Assembly (NCBI GenBank): GCA_964058805.1
Contig: CAXKVV010001252.1
Span: 5,001-28,098 of the forward strand
Source of the DNA: Schoenoplectus triqueter
Taxonomy: Eukaryota > Streptophyta > Magnoliopsida > Poales > Cyperaceae
Length of the DNA stretch: 23,098 bases
Direction of reading: 5' to 3'
Below the pieces are notes generated by a model. The model did not search any database. It was not told where the DNA came from and was given only the letters and a program-made list of their open reading frames with translations. Shown here one piece after another: positions 1 to 12,479 of this stretch. Positions within the stretch are counted from its first letter, which is position 1. Each line of letters begins with the position of its first letter. Position numbers and translations under genes: made by a program.

Positions 1-1044
1 TACCCAGGGCGTCGGGTCCCGTTTTCATGTTTAGCGCGCAGAACTCGTTATCGGCGGTACCGAGTGCGTCGCGTCCCGTTTTCATGTTTTGCTTTCCCGC
101 TCTTATTTTCAGCGGAACCGATGCCGTCGGGTCCCGTTTTCATGTTTTGCGCGCCCGGACTCGTTTTCGACGGTAGCGAGGGCGTCGTTTCCCGTTTTCT
201 TGTTTTGCGCGCCCGGACTCATTTTCGGCGGTATTGAGGGCGTCGGGTCCTGTTTTCATGTTTTGCGCGCCCGGACTCATTATCGGCGGTACCGACTGCG
301 TCGCGTCCCGTTTTAATGTTTTGCTCACCGGGACTCATTTTCGGCGGTACCGAGGGCGTCGGGTCCCGTTTTCTTGCTTTGCGTGCCCGGACTCGTTTTC
401 GGCGGTATTGAGGGCGTCGGGTCCCGTTTTCTTGTTTTGCGCACCCGGACTCGTTTTCGGCGGTACCCAGGGCGTCGGGTCCCGTTTTCTTATTTTGTGC
501 GCCCGGACTCGTTTTAGACGGCACCGAGGGCCTCGGGTGCCGTTTTCAAGTTTTGCGCGCCCGGACTCATTTTCGACGGGTAGCGCGGGCATCGTGTCTC
601 GTTTTCTTGTTTTGCACGCCCGGACTAGTTTTCAGCGGTACCAAGGGCGTCAGGTCCCATTTTCATGTTTTGCGCGCCCGGACTCGTTATCGGGGGTACC
701 GAGGGCGTCGTGTCTCGTTTTCATGTTTTGGGCGCCCGGACTCGTTTTCGGCGGTACCGAGGGCTTCGGGTCCCGTTTTCTTGCTTTGCGTGCCCGGACT
801 CGTATTTGTCGGTATCGAGGTCGTCGGGTCCAGTTTTCATGTTTTGCGTGCCCGGACTCGTTTTCGACGGTACCCAGGGCGTCGGGTCCCGTTTTCATGT
901 TTTGCGCGCCTGGACTCGTTATCGACAGCACCGAGTGCGTCGCGTCCCGTTTTTTATGTTTTGCGGTCCCGGTCTCATTTTCAGCGGTACCGAGGCCGTC
1001 GGGTCCTGTTTTCATGTTTTGCTTGCCCGGACTCTTTATCGGCG

Positions 1045-3480
1045 GTACTGAGGGCGTCGGGACACGTTTTCATGTTTTGCGCTCCCGGACTCGTTTTCGG
1101 CGGTACCGATGGCCTCGGGTCCCGTTTTCATGTTTTGCGCGCCCGGAATCATTTTCGGCAGAACCGGGGCGTCGGGACTCATTTTCTTGTTTTGTGCGCT
1201 CGGACTCGTTTTCGGCGGTACCGACTGCGTCGCGACCTATTTTCTTGTTTTGTGCTCCCGGACTCGTTTTCGGCGGGACCGAGGGCGTCGGGTCCCGTTT
1301 TCATGTCTTGCGCGCCCCGACTCGTTTTCGGCTTTACCGAGGGCGTCGGGTCCTGTTTTCATGTCTTGCGCGCCCCGACTCGTTTTCAGCTTTATAGAGG
1401 GCGTCGGGTCCCGTTTTCATGTTTTGCGCGCCCGGACTCGTTATCGGCGGTACCGAGTGCGTCGCGTCCCGTTGTCATCTTTTGCTCGCCCAAATTCGTT
1501 TTCAGTAGTACCGAGGGCCTCGGGTCTCGTTTTCATATTTTGCGCGCCCGGACTCGTTTTCGGCGGTACCGAGGGCGTCGGGTCCCGGTTTCATGTTTCG
1601 CGTCCCCGGACTCGTTTTCGTCGGTACCGAGAGCGTCGGGTCCCGCTTTCATTTGTTGCGCACCCGGACTCGTTTCCGACGGTACAGAGGGCGTCGGGTC
1701 CCGTTTTCATGTCTTGCGCGCCCCGACTCGTTTTCGGCTTTACCGAGGGCGTCGGGTCCCGTTTTCATGTTTTGCGCGCCCGAACTCGTTATCGGCGGTA
1801 CCGAATGCGTCGCGTCCCATTTTCATGTTTTGCGCGTCCGGGCTCGTTTTCGACGGTACCGAGGGCCTCGGATCCAGTTTTCAAGTTTTGCGTGCCCGGA
1901 CTCATTTTCGGCACTACCGAGGGCGTCGTGTCTCGTTTTCTTATTTCGCGCGCCCGGACTCGTTTTCGGCGTTACCCAGGGCGTCGTGTCCCGTTTTCAT
2001 GTTTTGCTCGTCTGGACTCGTTATCGGCGGTACCGAGTGCGACGCGTCCCGTTTTCATGTTTTGCGCTCCCGGTCTCGTTTTCAGCGGTACCGAGGCTGT
2101 CAGGTCCCGTTTTCTTGCTTTGCGTGCCCGGACTCATTTTCGGCGATATCGAGGGCGTCGGGTCCCGTTTTCTTGTTTTGTGCGCCCGGACTCATTTTCG
2201 GCGGTACCCAAGGCGTCGGGTCCCGTTTTCTTGTTTTGTGCGCCCGGACTCGTTTTAGATGGCACCGAGGGCCTCGGGTGCCGTTTTCAAGTTTTGCGCG
2301 CCCGGACTCGTTTTCGACGGTAGCGCGGGCATCGTGTCTCGTTTGCTTGTTTTGCGCGCCCGGACTAGTTTTCGGCGGTACCAAGGGCGTCAGGTCCCGT
2401 TTTCATGTTTTGCGCGCCCGGACTCGTTATCGGGGGTACCGAGGGCGTCGTGTCTCGTTTTCATGTTTTTGGCGCCCGGACTCGTTTTCGGCGGTACCGA
2501 GGGCGTCGGGTCCCGTTTTCTTGCTTTGCGTGCCCGGACTCCTTTTCGGCGGTATCGAGGGCGTCGGGTCTGGTTTTCTTGTTTTGCGCGCCCGGACTCG
2601 TTTTCGGCGGTACCCAGGGCGTCGGGTCCCGTTTTCTTGTTTTGTGCGCCCGGACTCGTTTTAGACGGCACCGAGGGCCTCGGGTGCCGTTTTCAAGTTT
2701 TGCGCGCCCGGACTCGTTTTCGACGGTAGCGCGGGCATCGTGACTCGTTTTCTTGTTTTGCGCGCCCGGACTAGTTTTCGGCGGTACCAAGGGCGACAGG
2801 TCCCATTTTGATGTTTTGCGCGCCCGGACTCGTTATCGGGGGTACCGAGGGCGTCGTGTCTCGTTTTCATGTTTTGGGCGCCCGGACTCGTTTTCGGCGA
2901 TACCGAGGGCGTCGGGTCCCGTTTTCTTGCTTTGCGTGCCCGGAATCATTATCGTCGGTAGCGAGGGCATCGGGTCCCGTTTTCTTGTTTTGCGTGCCCG
3001 GACTCGTTTTCGGCGGTACCCAGGGCGTCGGGTTCCGTCTTCATGTTTTGCGCGCCCGGACTCGTTTTAGACGGCACCGAGGGCCTCGGGTGCCGTTTTC
3101 CAGTTTTGCACGCCCGGACTAGTTTTCGATGGTAGCGCGGGCATCATGTCTCTTTTTCTTGTTTTGCACGCCCGGACTAGTTTTCGGCGGTACCAAGGGC
3201 CTCAGGTTTCATTTTCATGTTTTGCGCGCCCGGTCTCGTTATCGGGGGTACCGAGGGCGTCGTGTCTCATTTTCATGTGTTGGGCGCCCGGACTCATTTT
3301 CGGCGGTACCGAGGGCGTCGGGTCCCGTTTACTTGCTTTGCGTGCCCGGACTCGTTTTCGGCGGTATCGAGGGCGTCGGGTCCCATTTACTTGTTTTGCG
3401 CGCCCGGACTCGTTTTCGGCGGTATCGAGGGCGTCGGGTCCCATTTTCTTGTTTTGCGGGCCCGGACTCGTTTTCGGCGG
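1045..3480. repeat. Long satellite block, copy 1 (second copy at 13545-15520)
   Basis: This monomer series carries private variants (GGGACACG at 1059, AGAACCGGGGCG near 1160, CATGTCTTGCGCGCCCCG near 1303, GGCTTTATAGAGG near 1387) that recur in the same order from 13559. The offset is 12500 at first, 12442 (minus one monomer) by about 2340, 12094 (minus six more) by about 3030, and 12036 at about 3455. The copies are therefore one duplicated block that later differed by whole-monomer gains or losses. Confidence 0.85.
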
Positions 3481-3490
3481 TATCGAGGGC
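2200..3490. repeat. 406-bp (7-monomer) higher-order repeat
   Basis: The marker ACTAGTTTTCGGCGG plus TACCAAGGGC occurs at 2364, 2770 and 3176, exactly 406 bp (7 x 58) apart. Within each unit the same series of variant monomers follows: GGGGGTACC, a GCTTTGCGTG monomer, a TACCCAGGG monomer, TTTTAGACGGCACC and GGTAGCGCGGGCATC. There are two full units and a third that diverges after about 3450. Related copies of the same series occur near 624, 3872, 7118, 14806 and 15270. Confidence 0.85.
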
Positions 3491-6400
3491 GTCGGGTCCC
3501 GTTTTCATGTTTTGCGCGCCCGGACTCCTTATCGGCGGTACCGACTGCGTCGCGTCCCGTTTTAATGTTTTGCTCACCGGGACTCATTTTCGGCGGTACC
3601 GAGGCCGTCGGGTCCCGTTTTCTTGCTTTGCATGCCCGGACTCGTTTTCGGCGGTATCGAGGGCGTCGGGTCCCGTTTTCTTGTTTTGCGCGCCCGGACT
3701 CGTTTTCGGCGGTACCCAGGGCGTCGGGTCCCGTTTTCTTGTTTTGTGCGCCCGGACTCGTTTTAGACGGCACCGAGGGCCTCGGGTGCCGTTTTCAAGT
3801 TTTGCGCGCCCGGACTCGTTTTCGACGGTAGCGCGGGCATCGTGTCTCGTTATCTTGTTTTGCGCGCCCGGACTAGTTTTCGGCGGTACCAAGGGCGTCA
3901 GGTCCCATTTTCATGTTTTGCGCGCCCGGACTCGTTTTCGGCGGTACCGAGGGCTTCGGGTCCCGTTTTCTTGCTTTGCGTGCCCGGACTCGTATTTGTC
4001 GGTATCGAGGTCGTCGGGTCCCATTTTCTTGTTTTGCGTGCCCGGACTCGTTTTCGACGGTACCCAGGGCGTCGGGTCCCGTTTTAATGTTTTGCGCGCC
4101 CGGACTCGTTTTAGACGGCACCGAGGGCCTCGAGTGCCGTTTTCCAGTTTTGCGCGCCTGGACTCGTTTTCGACGGTATCGAGGGAGTCGGGTATCGTTT
4201 TAATGTTTTGCGCGCCCGAACTCAGTTTCGGCGGTACCGAGGGCGTCGGGTCCCGATTTCATGTTTTGCGCGCCCGGACTCGTTTTCGGCTGTACCGAGG
4301 GCGTCGGGTCCCTTTCAATGTTTTGCAGGGCCCGGACTCGTTTTCGGCGGTCTCGAGGGCGTCAGGTCCCGTTTTCGGCGGTATCGAGGGCGTCGGGAAT
4401 CGTTCTCTTATTTTGCGTGCCCGAACTCATTTTCGGCGTTACCGAGGTCGTCGGGTCCCGTTTTCATGTTTTGCGCGTCCGGACTCATTTTCGGCGGTAC
4501 CAAGGGCGTCGGGTCCCGTTTTCATGTTTTGGGCGCCCGAACTCGTTTTGGGCGGTACCGGGGTCGTCAGGTCCCTTTTCATGTTTTGCGCGCCCGGACT
4601 CGTTTTCGGCGGTCTCGAGGGCGTCGGGTCCCGTTATCATATTTTGCGCGCCCGGATTCGTTTTCGGCGGTACCGGGGCGTCGGGTCCCGTTTTCATGTT
4701 CTGCGCGCCCTGACTCGTTTTCGGCGGTACCGAGGGCGTCGGGTCCGGTTTTCATGTTTTGCGCGCCATGACTCGTTTTCGGCGGGACCGAGGGCGTCAA
4801 AACCTGGGCGTCGGGTCTCGTTTGCTTGTTTTGTGCGCTCGGACTCGTTTTCGGCGGTACCGAGGGCGTCGGGTCTCGTTTTCGGCGGTACCGAGGGCGT
4901 CGGGTCCCGTTTTCATGTTTTGCGCGCCCGGACTCGTTTTGGGCGGTACCTAGGGCGTCGGGTCCCGTTTCCATGTTTTGCGCGCCCCGACTCGTTTTCG
5001 GCGGTACCGAGGGCGTCGGTTCCAGTTTTCATGTTTTGCGCGCCCGGACTCATTTTCGGCGGTACTGAGGGCGTCAGGTCCCGTTTTCATGTTTTGCGTG
5101 CCCGGACTCGTTTTCGGCGGTACCGAGGGCCTCGGGTCTCGTTTTCATGTTTTGCGCGCACGGAATCATTTTCGGCGGAAACGGGGCGTCGGGTATCGTT
5201 TTCTTGTTTTGTGCGCTCGGACTCGTTTTCGGCGGTACCGACTGCGTCGCGACCTATTTTCTTGTTTTGTGCTCCCGGACCCGTTTTCGGCGGGACCGAG
5301 GGCGTCGGGTCCCGTTTTCATGTCTTGCGCGCCCCGACTCGTTTTTGGCTTTACTGAGGGCGTCAGGTCCTGTTTTCATGTCTTGCGCGGCCCGACTCGT
5401 TTTCGGCTTTAAAGAGGGCGTCGGGTCCCGTTTTCATGTTTTGCGTGCTCGGACTCGTTATCGGCGGTACCGAGTGCGTCGTGTCCCGTTTTCATGTTTT
5501 GCTCGCCCAAATTCGTTTTCGTTAGTACCGAGGGCCTCGGGTCGCGCCCGGACTCGTTTTCGGCGATACCGAGGGCGTCGGGTCCCGTTTTCATGTTTTG
5601 TGCGCCCGGACTAGTTTTCGGCGGTACCGAGGGCATCGCCGCCCCGTTTTCATATTTTGCGAGCCCAAACTCGTTTTCGGCGGTAACGAGGGCATCGGGC
5701 CTCGTTTTCATGTTTTGTGCGCCCGGACTCGTTTTCGGCGGTACCGAGGGCGTCAGGTCTCGTTTTCATGTTTTGCGCGCCCGGACTCTTTTTCGGCGGT
5801 ACCAAGGTCGTCGGGTCCCGTTTTCATGTTTTGCGCGCCCGGACTCGTTTTCGGAGGTACCGAGGGCGTCGGGTCCCGTTTTCATGTTTTGCGCGCCCGG
5901 ACTCGTTATTGGCGGTTCCGAGTGCGTCGCGTCCCGTTTTAGTGATTTGCGCGCCCGGACTCGTTTTCGGCGGTACCGAGGGCATCGGGTCCCGTTTTCA
6001 TGTTTTGCGCGCCCGGAATCGTTTTCGGCGGAACCGGTGCGTCGAGTATCGTTTTCATGTTTTGCGCGCGCGGACTCGTTTTCGGCCGTACTGAGGGAGT
6101 CAGGTCCCGTTTTCATGTTTTGCGCGCCCAAACTCGTTTTCGGCGGTACTGAGGGAGTCGATTCCCGTTTTCATGTTTTGCGCTCCCGGACTTGTTTTCG
6201 GCGGTACATCGTGCGTCGGGTCCCGGTTTCATGTTTCACGCCCCCGGACTCATTTTCGTCGGTACCGAGGGCGTCGGGTTCCGCTTTCATTAGTTGCGCA
6301 CCCGGACTCGTTTTCGACGGTACAGAGGGCGTCGGGTCCCGTTTTCATGTCTTGCGCGCCCCGACTCGTTTTCGGCTTTACCGAGGGCGTCGGGTCCCGT

Positions 6401-6657
6401 TTTCATGTTTTGCGCGCCCGGACTCGTTATCGGCGGTACCGAGTGCGTCGCGTCCCATTTTCATGTTTTGCGCGCTCGGACTCGTTTTCGGCGGTACCGA
6501 GTGCGTCGCGACCCGTTTTCATGTTTTGTGCTCTCGGACTCGTTTTCGGCGGTACCGAGGGCGTCGGGTCCCGGTTTCATGTTTAGCGCCCCCGGACTCG
6601 TTTTCGGCGGTACTGAGGGCGTCGGGTCCCGCTTTCATTTGTTGCGCGCCCGGACTC
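3412..6657. repeat. 3.2-kb higher-order unit, copy 1
   Basis: About 56 monomers are repeated directly by the adjacent block at about 6658-9850. Private variants match in order: TGCGGGCCCG (3455 and 6701), TTTTGCAGGG (4321 and 7625), the TTTAAAGAGGG monomer (about 5405 and 8593), GGGCATCGCCGCCCC (5631 and 8819) and GGTACATCGTGCG (about 6202 and 9390). Offsets run 3246, 3304, then 3188 bp. They change by +58 and -116, so single and double monomers were gained or lost after the duplication. Confidence 0.9.
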
Positions 6658-9600
6658 GTTTTCGGCGGTATCGAGGGCGTCGGGTCCCATTTTCTTGTTT
6701 TGCGGGCCCGGACTCGTTTTCGGCGGTATCGAGGGCTTCGGGTCCCGTTTTCATGTTTTGCGCGCCCGGACTCCTTATCGGCGGTACCGACTGCGTCGCG
6801 TCCCGTTTTAATGTTTTGCTCACCGGGACTCATTTTCGGCGGTACCGAGGCCGTCGGGTCCCGTTTTCTTGCTTTGCATGCCCGGACTCGTTTTCGGCGG
6901 TATCGAGGGCGTCGGGTCCCGTTTTCTTGTTTTGCGCGCCCGGACTCGTTTTCGGCGGTACCCAGGGCGTCGGGTCCCGTTTTCTTGTTTTGTGCGCCCG
7001 GACTCATTTTAGACGGCACCGAGGGCCTCGGGTGCCGTTTTCAAGTTTTGCGCGCCCGGACTCGTTTTCGACGGTAGCGCGGGCATCGTGTCTCGTTTTC
7101 TTGTTTTGCGCGCCCGGACTAGTTTTCGGCGGTACCAAGGGCGTCAGGTCCCATTTTCTTGTTTTGCGCGCCCGGACTCGTTATCGGGGGTACCGAGGGC
7201 GTCGTGTCTAGTTTTCATGTTTTAGGCGCCCGGACTCGTTTTCGGCGGTACCGAGGGCTTCGGGTCCCGTTTTCTTGGTTTGCGTGCCCGGACTCGTATT
7301 TGTCGGTATCGAGGTCGTCGGGTCCCGTTTTCTTGTTTTGCGTGCCCGGACTCGTTTTCGACGGTACCCAGGGCGTCGGGTCCCGTTTTAATGTTTTGCG
7401 CGCCCGGACTCGTTTTAGACGGCACCGAGGGCCTCGAGTGCCGTTTTCCAGTTTTGCGCGCCTGGACTCGTTTTCGACGGTACCGAGGGAGTCGGGTATC
7501 GTTTTAATGTTTTGCGCGCCCGAACTCAGTTTCGGCGGTACCGAGGGCGTCGGGTCCCGATTTCATGTTTTGCGCGCCCGGACTCGTTTTCGGCTGTACC
7601 GAGGGCGTCGGGTCCCTTTCAATGTTTTGCAGGGCCCGGACTCGTTTTCGGCGGTCTCGAGGGCGTCGGGTCCCGTTTTCGGCGGTATCGAGGGCGTCGG
7701 GAATCGTTCTCTTATTTTGCGCGCCCGAACTCATTTTCGGCGTTACCGAGGTCGTCGGGTCCCGTTTTCATGTTTTGCGCGTCCGGACTCATTTTCGGCG
7801 GTACCGAGGGCGTCGGGTCCCGTTTTCATGTTTTGGGCGCCCGAACTCGTTTTGGGCGGTACCGGGGTCGTCAGGTCCCTTTTCATGTTTTGCGCGCCCG
7901 GACTCGTTTTCGGCGGTCTCGAGGGCGTCGGGTCCCGTTATCATATTTTGCGCGCCCGGATTCGTTTTCGGCGGTACCGGGGCGTCGGGTCCCGATTTCA
8001 TGTTCTGCGCGCCCTGACTCGTTTTCGGCGGTACCGAGGGCGTCGGGTCCGGTTTTCATGTTTTGCGCGCCATAAATCGTTTTCGGCGGGACCGAGGGCG
8101 TCAAAACCTGGGCGTCGGGTCTCGTTTGCTTGTTTTGTGCGCTCGGACTCGTATTCGGCGTTACCGAGGGCGTCGGGTCTCGTTTTCGGCGGTACCGAGG
8201 GCGTGGGGTCCCGTTTTCATGTTTTGCGCGCCCGGACTCGTTTTGGGCGGTACCTAGGGCGTCGGGTCCCGTTTCCATGTTTTGCGCGCCCCGACTCGTT
8301 TTCGGCGGTACCGAGGGCGTCGGTTCCAGTTTTCATGTTTTGCGCGCCCGGACTCGTTTTCGGCGGTACTGAGGGCGTCAGGTCCCGTTTTCATGTTTTG
8401 CGTGCCCGGACTCGTTTTCGGCGGTACCGAGGGCCTCGGGTCTCGTTTTCATGTTTTGCGCGCACGGAATCATTTTCGGCGGAAACGGGGCGTCGGGTCT
8501 CGTTTTCTTGTTTTGTGCGCTCGGACTCGTTTTCGGCGGTACCGACTGCGTCGCGACCTATTTTCTTGTTTTGCGCGGCCCGACTCGTTTTCGGCTTTAA
8601 AGAGGGCGTCGGGTCCCATTTTCATGTTTTGCGTGCCCGGACTCGTTATCGGCGGTACCGAGTGCGTCGTGTCCCGTTTTCATGTTTTGCTCGCCCAAAT
8701 TCGTTTTCGTTAGTACCGAGGGCTTCGGGTCGCGCCCGGACTCGTTTTCGGCGATACCGAGGGCGTCGGGTCCCGTTTTCATGTTTTGTGCGCCCGGACT
8801 AGTTTTCGGCGGTACCGAGGGCATCGCCGCCCCGTTTTCATATTTTGCGTGCCCAAACTCGTTTTCGGCGGTAACAAGGGCATCGGGCCTCGTTTTCATG
8901 TTTTGTGCGCCCGGACTCGTTTTCGGCGGTACCGAGGGCGTCAGGTCTCGTTTTCATGTTTTGCGCGCCCGGACTCTTTTTCGGCGGTACCAAGGTCGTC
9001 GGGTCCCGTTTTCATGTTTTGCGCGCCCGGACTCGTTTTCGGAGGTACCGAGGGCGTCGGGTCCCGTTTTCATGTTTTGCGCGCCCGGACTCGTTATTGG
9101 CGGTTCTGAGTGCGTCGCGTCCCGTTTTAGTGATTTGCGCGCCCGGACTCGTTTTCGGCGGTACCGAGGGGATCGGGTCCCGTTTTCATGTTTTGCGCGC
9201 CCGGAATCGTTTTCAGCGGAACCGGTGCGTCGGGTCTCGTTTTCATGTTTTGCGCGCGCGGACTCGTTTTCGGCCGTACTGAGGGAGTCAGGTCCCGTTT
9301 TCATGTTTTGTGCACCCAAACTCGTTTTCGGCGGTACTGAGGGAGTCGATTCCCGTTTTCATGTTTTGCGCTCCCGGACTCGTTTTCGGCGGTACATCGT
9401 GCGTCGGGTCCCGGTTTCATGTTTCACGCCCCCGGACTCGTTTTCGTCGGTACCGAGGGCGTCGGGTTCCGCTTTCATTTGTTGCGCACCCGGACTCGTT
9501 TCCGACGGTACAGAGGGCGTCGGGTCCCGTTTTCATGTCTTGCGCGCCCCGACTCGTTTTCGGCTTTACCGAGGGCGTCGGGTCCCGTTTTCATGTTTTG

Positions 9601-9850
9601 CGCGCCCGGACTCGTTATCGGCGGTACCGAGTGCGTCGCGTCCCATTTTCATGTTTTGCGCGCCCGGACTCGTTTTCGGCGGTACCGAGTGCGTCGCTAC
9701 CCGTTTTCATGTTTTGTGCTCTCGGACTCGTTTTCGGCGGTACCGAGGGCGTCGGGTCCCGGTTTCATGTTTAGCGCCCCCGGACTCGTTTTCGGCGGTA
9801 CCGAGGGCGTCGGGTCCCGCTTTCATTTGTTGCGCGCCCGGACTCGTTTT
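6658..9850. repeat. 3.2-kb higher-order unit, copy 2
   Basis: Adjacent direct copy of 3412-6657. Homology starts at the GGTATCGAGG monomer near 6660 and ends near 9850, where copy 1 runs into copy 2 and copy 2 runs into unrelated monomers. Two monomers present in copy 1 around 5280-5395 are missing here near 8575. The copies share scattered private variants and differ by occasional substitutions, so the duplication is recent relative to the divergence among monomers. Confidence 0.9.
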
Positions 9851-10179
9851 CGACGGTACCGTGGGCGTCGGGTCCCGTTTTCATGTCTTGCGCGCCCCGA
9901 CTCGTTTTCGGCTTTACAGAGGGCGTTGGGTCCCGTTTTCATGTTTTGCGCGCCCGGATTCATTTTCGACGGTATCGAGGGCGTTGGGTCCCGTTTTCAT
10001 GTTTTGCGCGCTCGGAATCATTTTCGGCTGTACTGAGGGAGTCGGCTCCCGTTTTCATGTTTTGCGCGCTAGGACTCATTTTCGGCCGTACCCAGGGCGT
10101 CGGGTCCCGTTTTCATGTTTTGCGCGCCCGGACTCGTTATCGGCGGTCCCGCGTACGTCCCGTCCCGTTTTCATGTTAT

Positions 10180-10770
10180 GCGCGCCCGGACTCATTTTCG
10201 GCGGTACCGAGGCCGTCGGGTATGGTTTTCATGTTTTGCACGCCCGGACTCGTTTTGGGCGGTACCGAGGGCGTCAGGTCCCGTTTTCATGTTTTGCGCG
10301 CCGGACTCGTTTTCGGCGGTACTGAGGGCGTCGGGTCCTGTTTTCATGTTTTGCGCGCTCAGACTCGTTTTCGGCGATACTGAGGACGTCAGGTCCCGTT
10401 TTCATGTTTTGCGCGCTCGGACTCATTTTCGGCGGTACCGAGGCCGTCGGGTCCCGTTTTCATGTTTTGCGCGCCCGGACTCGTTTTCGGCGGTACCGAG
10501 GCCGTCGGGTATGGTTTTCATGTTTTGCACGCCCGGACTCATTTTGGGCGGTACCGAGGGCGTCAGGTCCCGTTTTCATGTTTTGCGCGCCCGGACTCGT
10601 TTTCGGCGGTACTGAGGGCGTCGGGTCCTGTTTTCATGTTTTGCGCGCTCAGACTCGTTTTCGGCGATACTGAGGACGTCGGGTCCCGTTTTCATGTTTT
10701 GCGCGCTCGGACTCATTTTCGGCGGTACCGAGGCCGTCGGGTCCCGTTTTCATGTTTTGCGCGCCCGAAC
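10180..10770. repeat. 290-bp (5-monomer) higher-order repeat, two units
   Basis: A series of five monomers (GGGTATGGTTTTC, CGTTTTGGGCGG or CATTTTGGGCGG, GGGTCCTGTTTTC, GCGATACTGAGGACG, GCCGTCGGGTCCCG) is present twice. TCGGCGATAC falls at 10371 and 10661, exactly 290 bp apart. The GGTATGG marker is 289 bp apart because the first copy lacks one C in the GCGCGCCCGG block near 10303. Confidence 0.9.
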
Positions 10771-12479
10771 TCTTTTTCGGCGGTACCGAGGCCGTCGGAT
10801 CCTGTTTACATGTTTTGGGCGCCCGGACACGTTTTGGGCGGTACCGAGGTCGTCGGGTCCCTTTTCATGTTTTGCGTGCCCGGACTCGTTTTCGGCGGTA
10901 CCGAGGCCGTCGGGTCCCGTTTTCAGGTTTTGCGCGCCCGGACTTGTTTTTGACGGTAGCGAGGGCGTCGTGTCTCGTTTTCTTATTTTGCGCGCCCTGA
11001 CTCGTTTTCGACGGTACCGAGGGCGTCGGGTCCTGTTTTAATGTTTTGCGCGCCCTGACTCGTTATCGGCGGTACCGAGGGCGTCGGGTGTCGTTTTCAT
11101 GTTTTGGGCGCCAAGACTTGTTTTCGGCGGTCTCGAGGGCGTCGGGTCCCGTTTTTATGATTTGCGCGCCCGGACTCGTTTTCGGCGGTCTCGAGGGCGT
11201 CGGGTCCCGTTTTCGGCGGTATCGAGGGCGTCGGGTATCGTTTTCATGTTTTGCGTGCCCGAACTCACTTTCGGCTGTACCGAGGTTTTCGGGTCCCGTT
11301 TTCAAGTTTTGCGTGCCCGGACCCGTTTTCGGCGGTACCGAGTGCGTCGTCTCTCGTTTTCTTGTTTTGCGCAACCGTACTCGTTTTCGGCGTTACCCAG
11401 GGCGTCGGGTCCCGTTTTCATGTTTTGCGCACCTGGACTCGTTATCGGCAGCACCGAGTGCGTCGCGTCCCGTATTCATGTTTTGCGCTCCCGGTCTCAT
11501 TTTCAGCGGTACCGAGGCCGTCGGGTCCTGTTTTCATGTTTTGCTTGCCCGGACTCTTTATCGGTGGTACCGAGGGCGTTAGGTCTCGTTTTCATGTTTC
11601 GGGCGCCCGGAATCGTTTTCGGCGGTACCGAGGGCGTCGGGTTCCGTTTTCATGTTTTGCACGCCCGGACTCGTTTTCGACGGTATCGAGGGCGTCGTGT
11701 CTCGTTTTCTTGTTTTGCGTGCCGGACTCATTTTCGGCGGTATCGAGGGCGTCGGGTCAGGTTTTCATGTTTTGCTCACCCAGACTCGTTATCGGCGGTA
11801 CCGAGTGCGTCGCGTCCCGTTTTCATGTTTTGCGCGCCCGGACTCTTTATCGACGGTACCGAGGGCGTTGGGTCTCGTTTTCATGTTTTGGGCGCCCGGA
11901 CTCGTTTTCGACGGTATCGAGGGCGTCGTGTCTCGTTTTCTTGTTTTGCGAGCCCGGACTCATTTTCGGCGGTATCAAGGGCGTCGGATCAGGTTTTCTT
12001 GTTTTGCGCGCCCGGACTCGTTATCGGCGGTACCGAGTGCGTCGCGTCCTGGTTTCATGATTTGCGCGCTCGGACTCATTTTTGACTGTACCGAGGGCGT
12101 CGGGTATCGTTTTAATGTTTTGCGCGCCCGAAATCATTTTCGGCGGTGCCGAGGGCGTCGGGTCCCATTTTGATGTTTTGCGCGCCCGGACTCATTTTCG
12201 GCTCCACCGAGGGCGTAGGGTCCCGTTTTCGACGGTACCGAGGGCCTCGGATCCAGTTTTTAAGTTTTGCGTGCCCGGACTCATTTTCGGCGTTAACCCG
12301 GGCGTCGGGTCCCGTTTTCATGTTTAGCGCGCCAGAACTCATTATCGGCGATACCGAGTGCGTTGCGTCCCGTTTTCATATTTTGCTTTCCCGCTCTCAT
12401 TTTCAGCGGAACCGAGGCCGTCGGGTCCCATTTTCTTGTTTTGCGTGCCCGGACTCGTTTTCGGCGGTACCCAGGGCGT

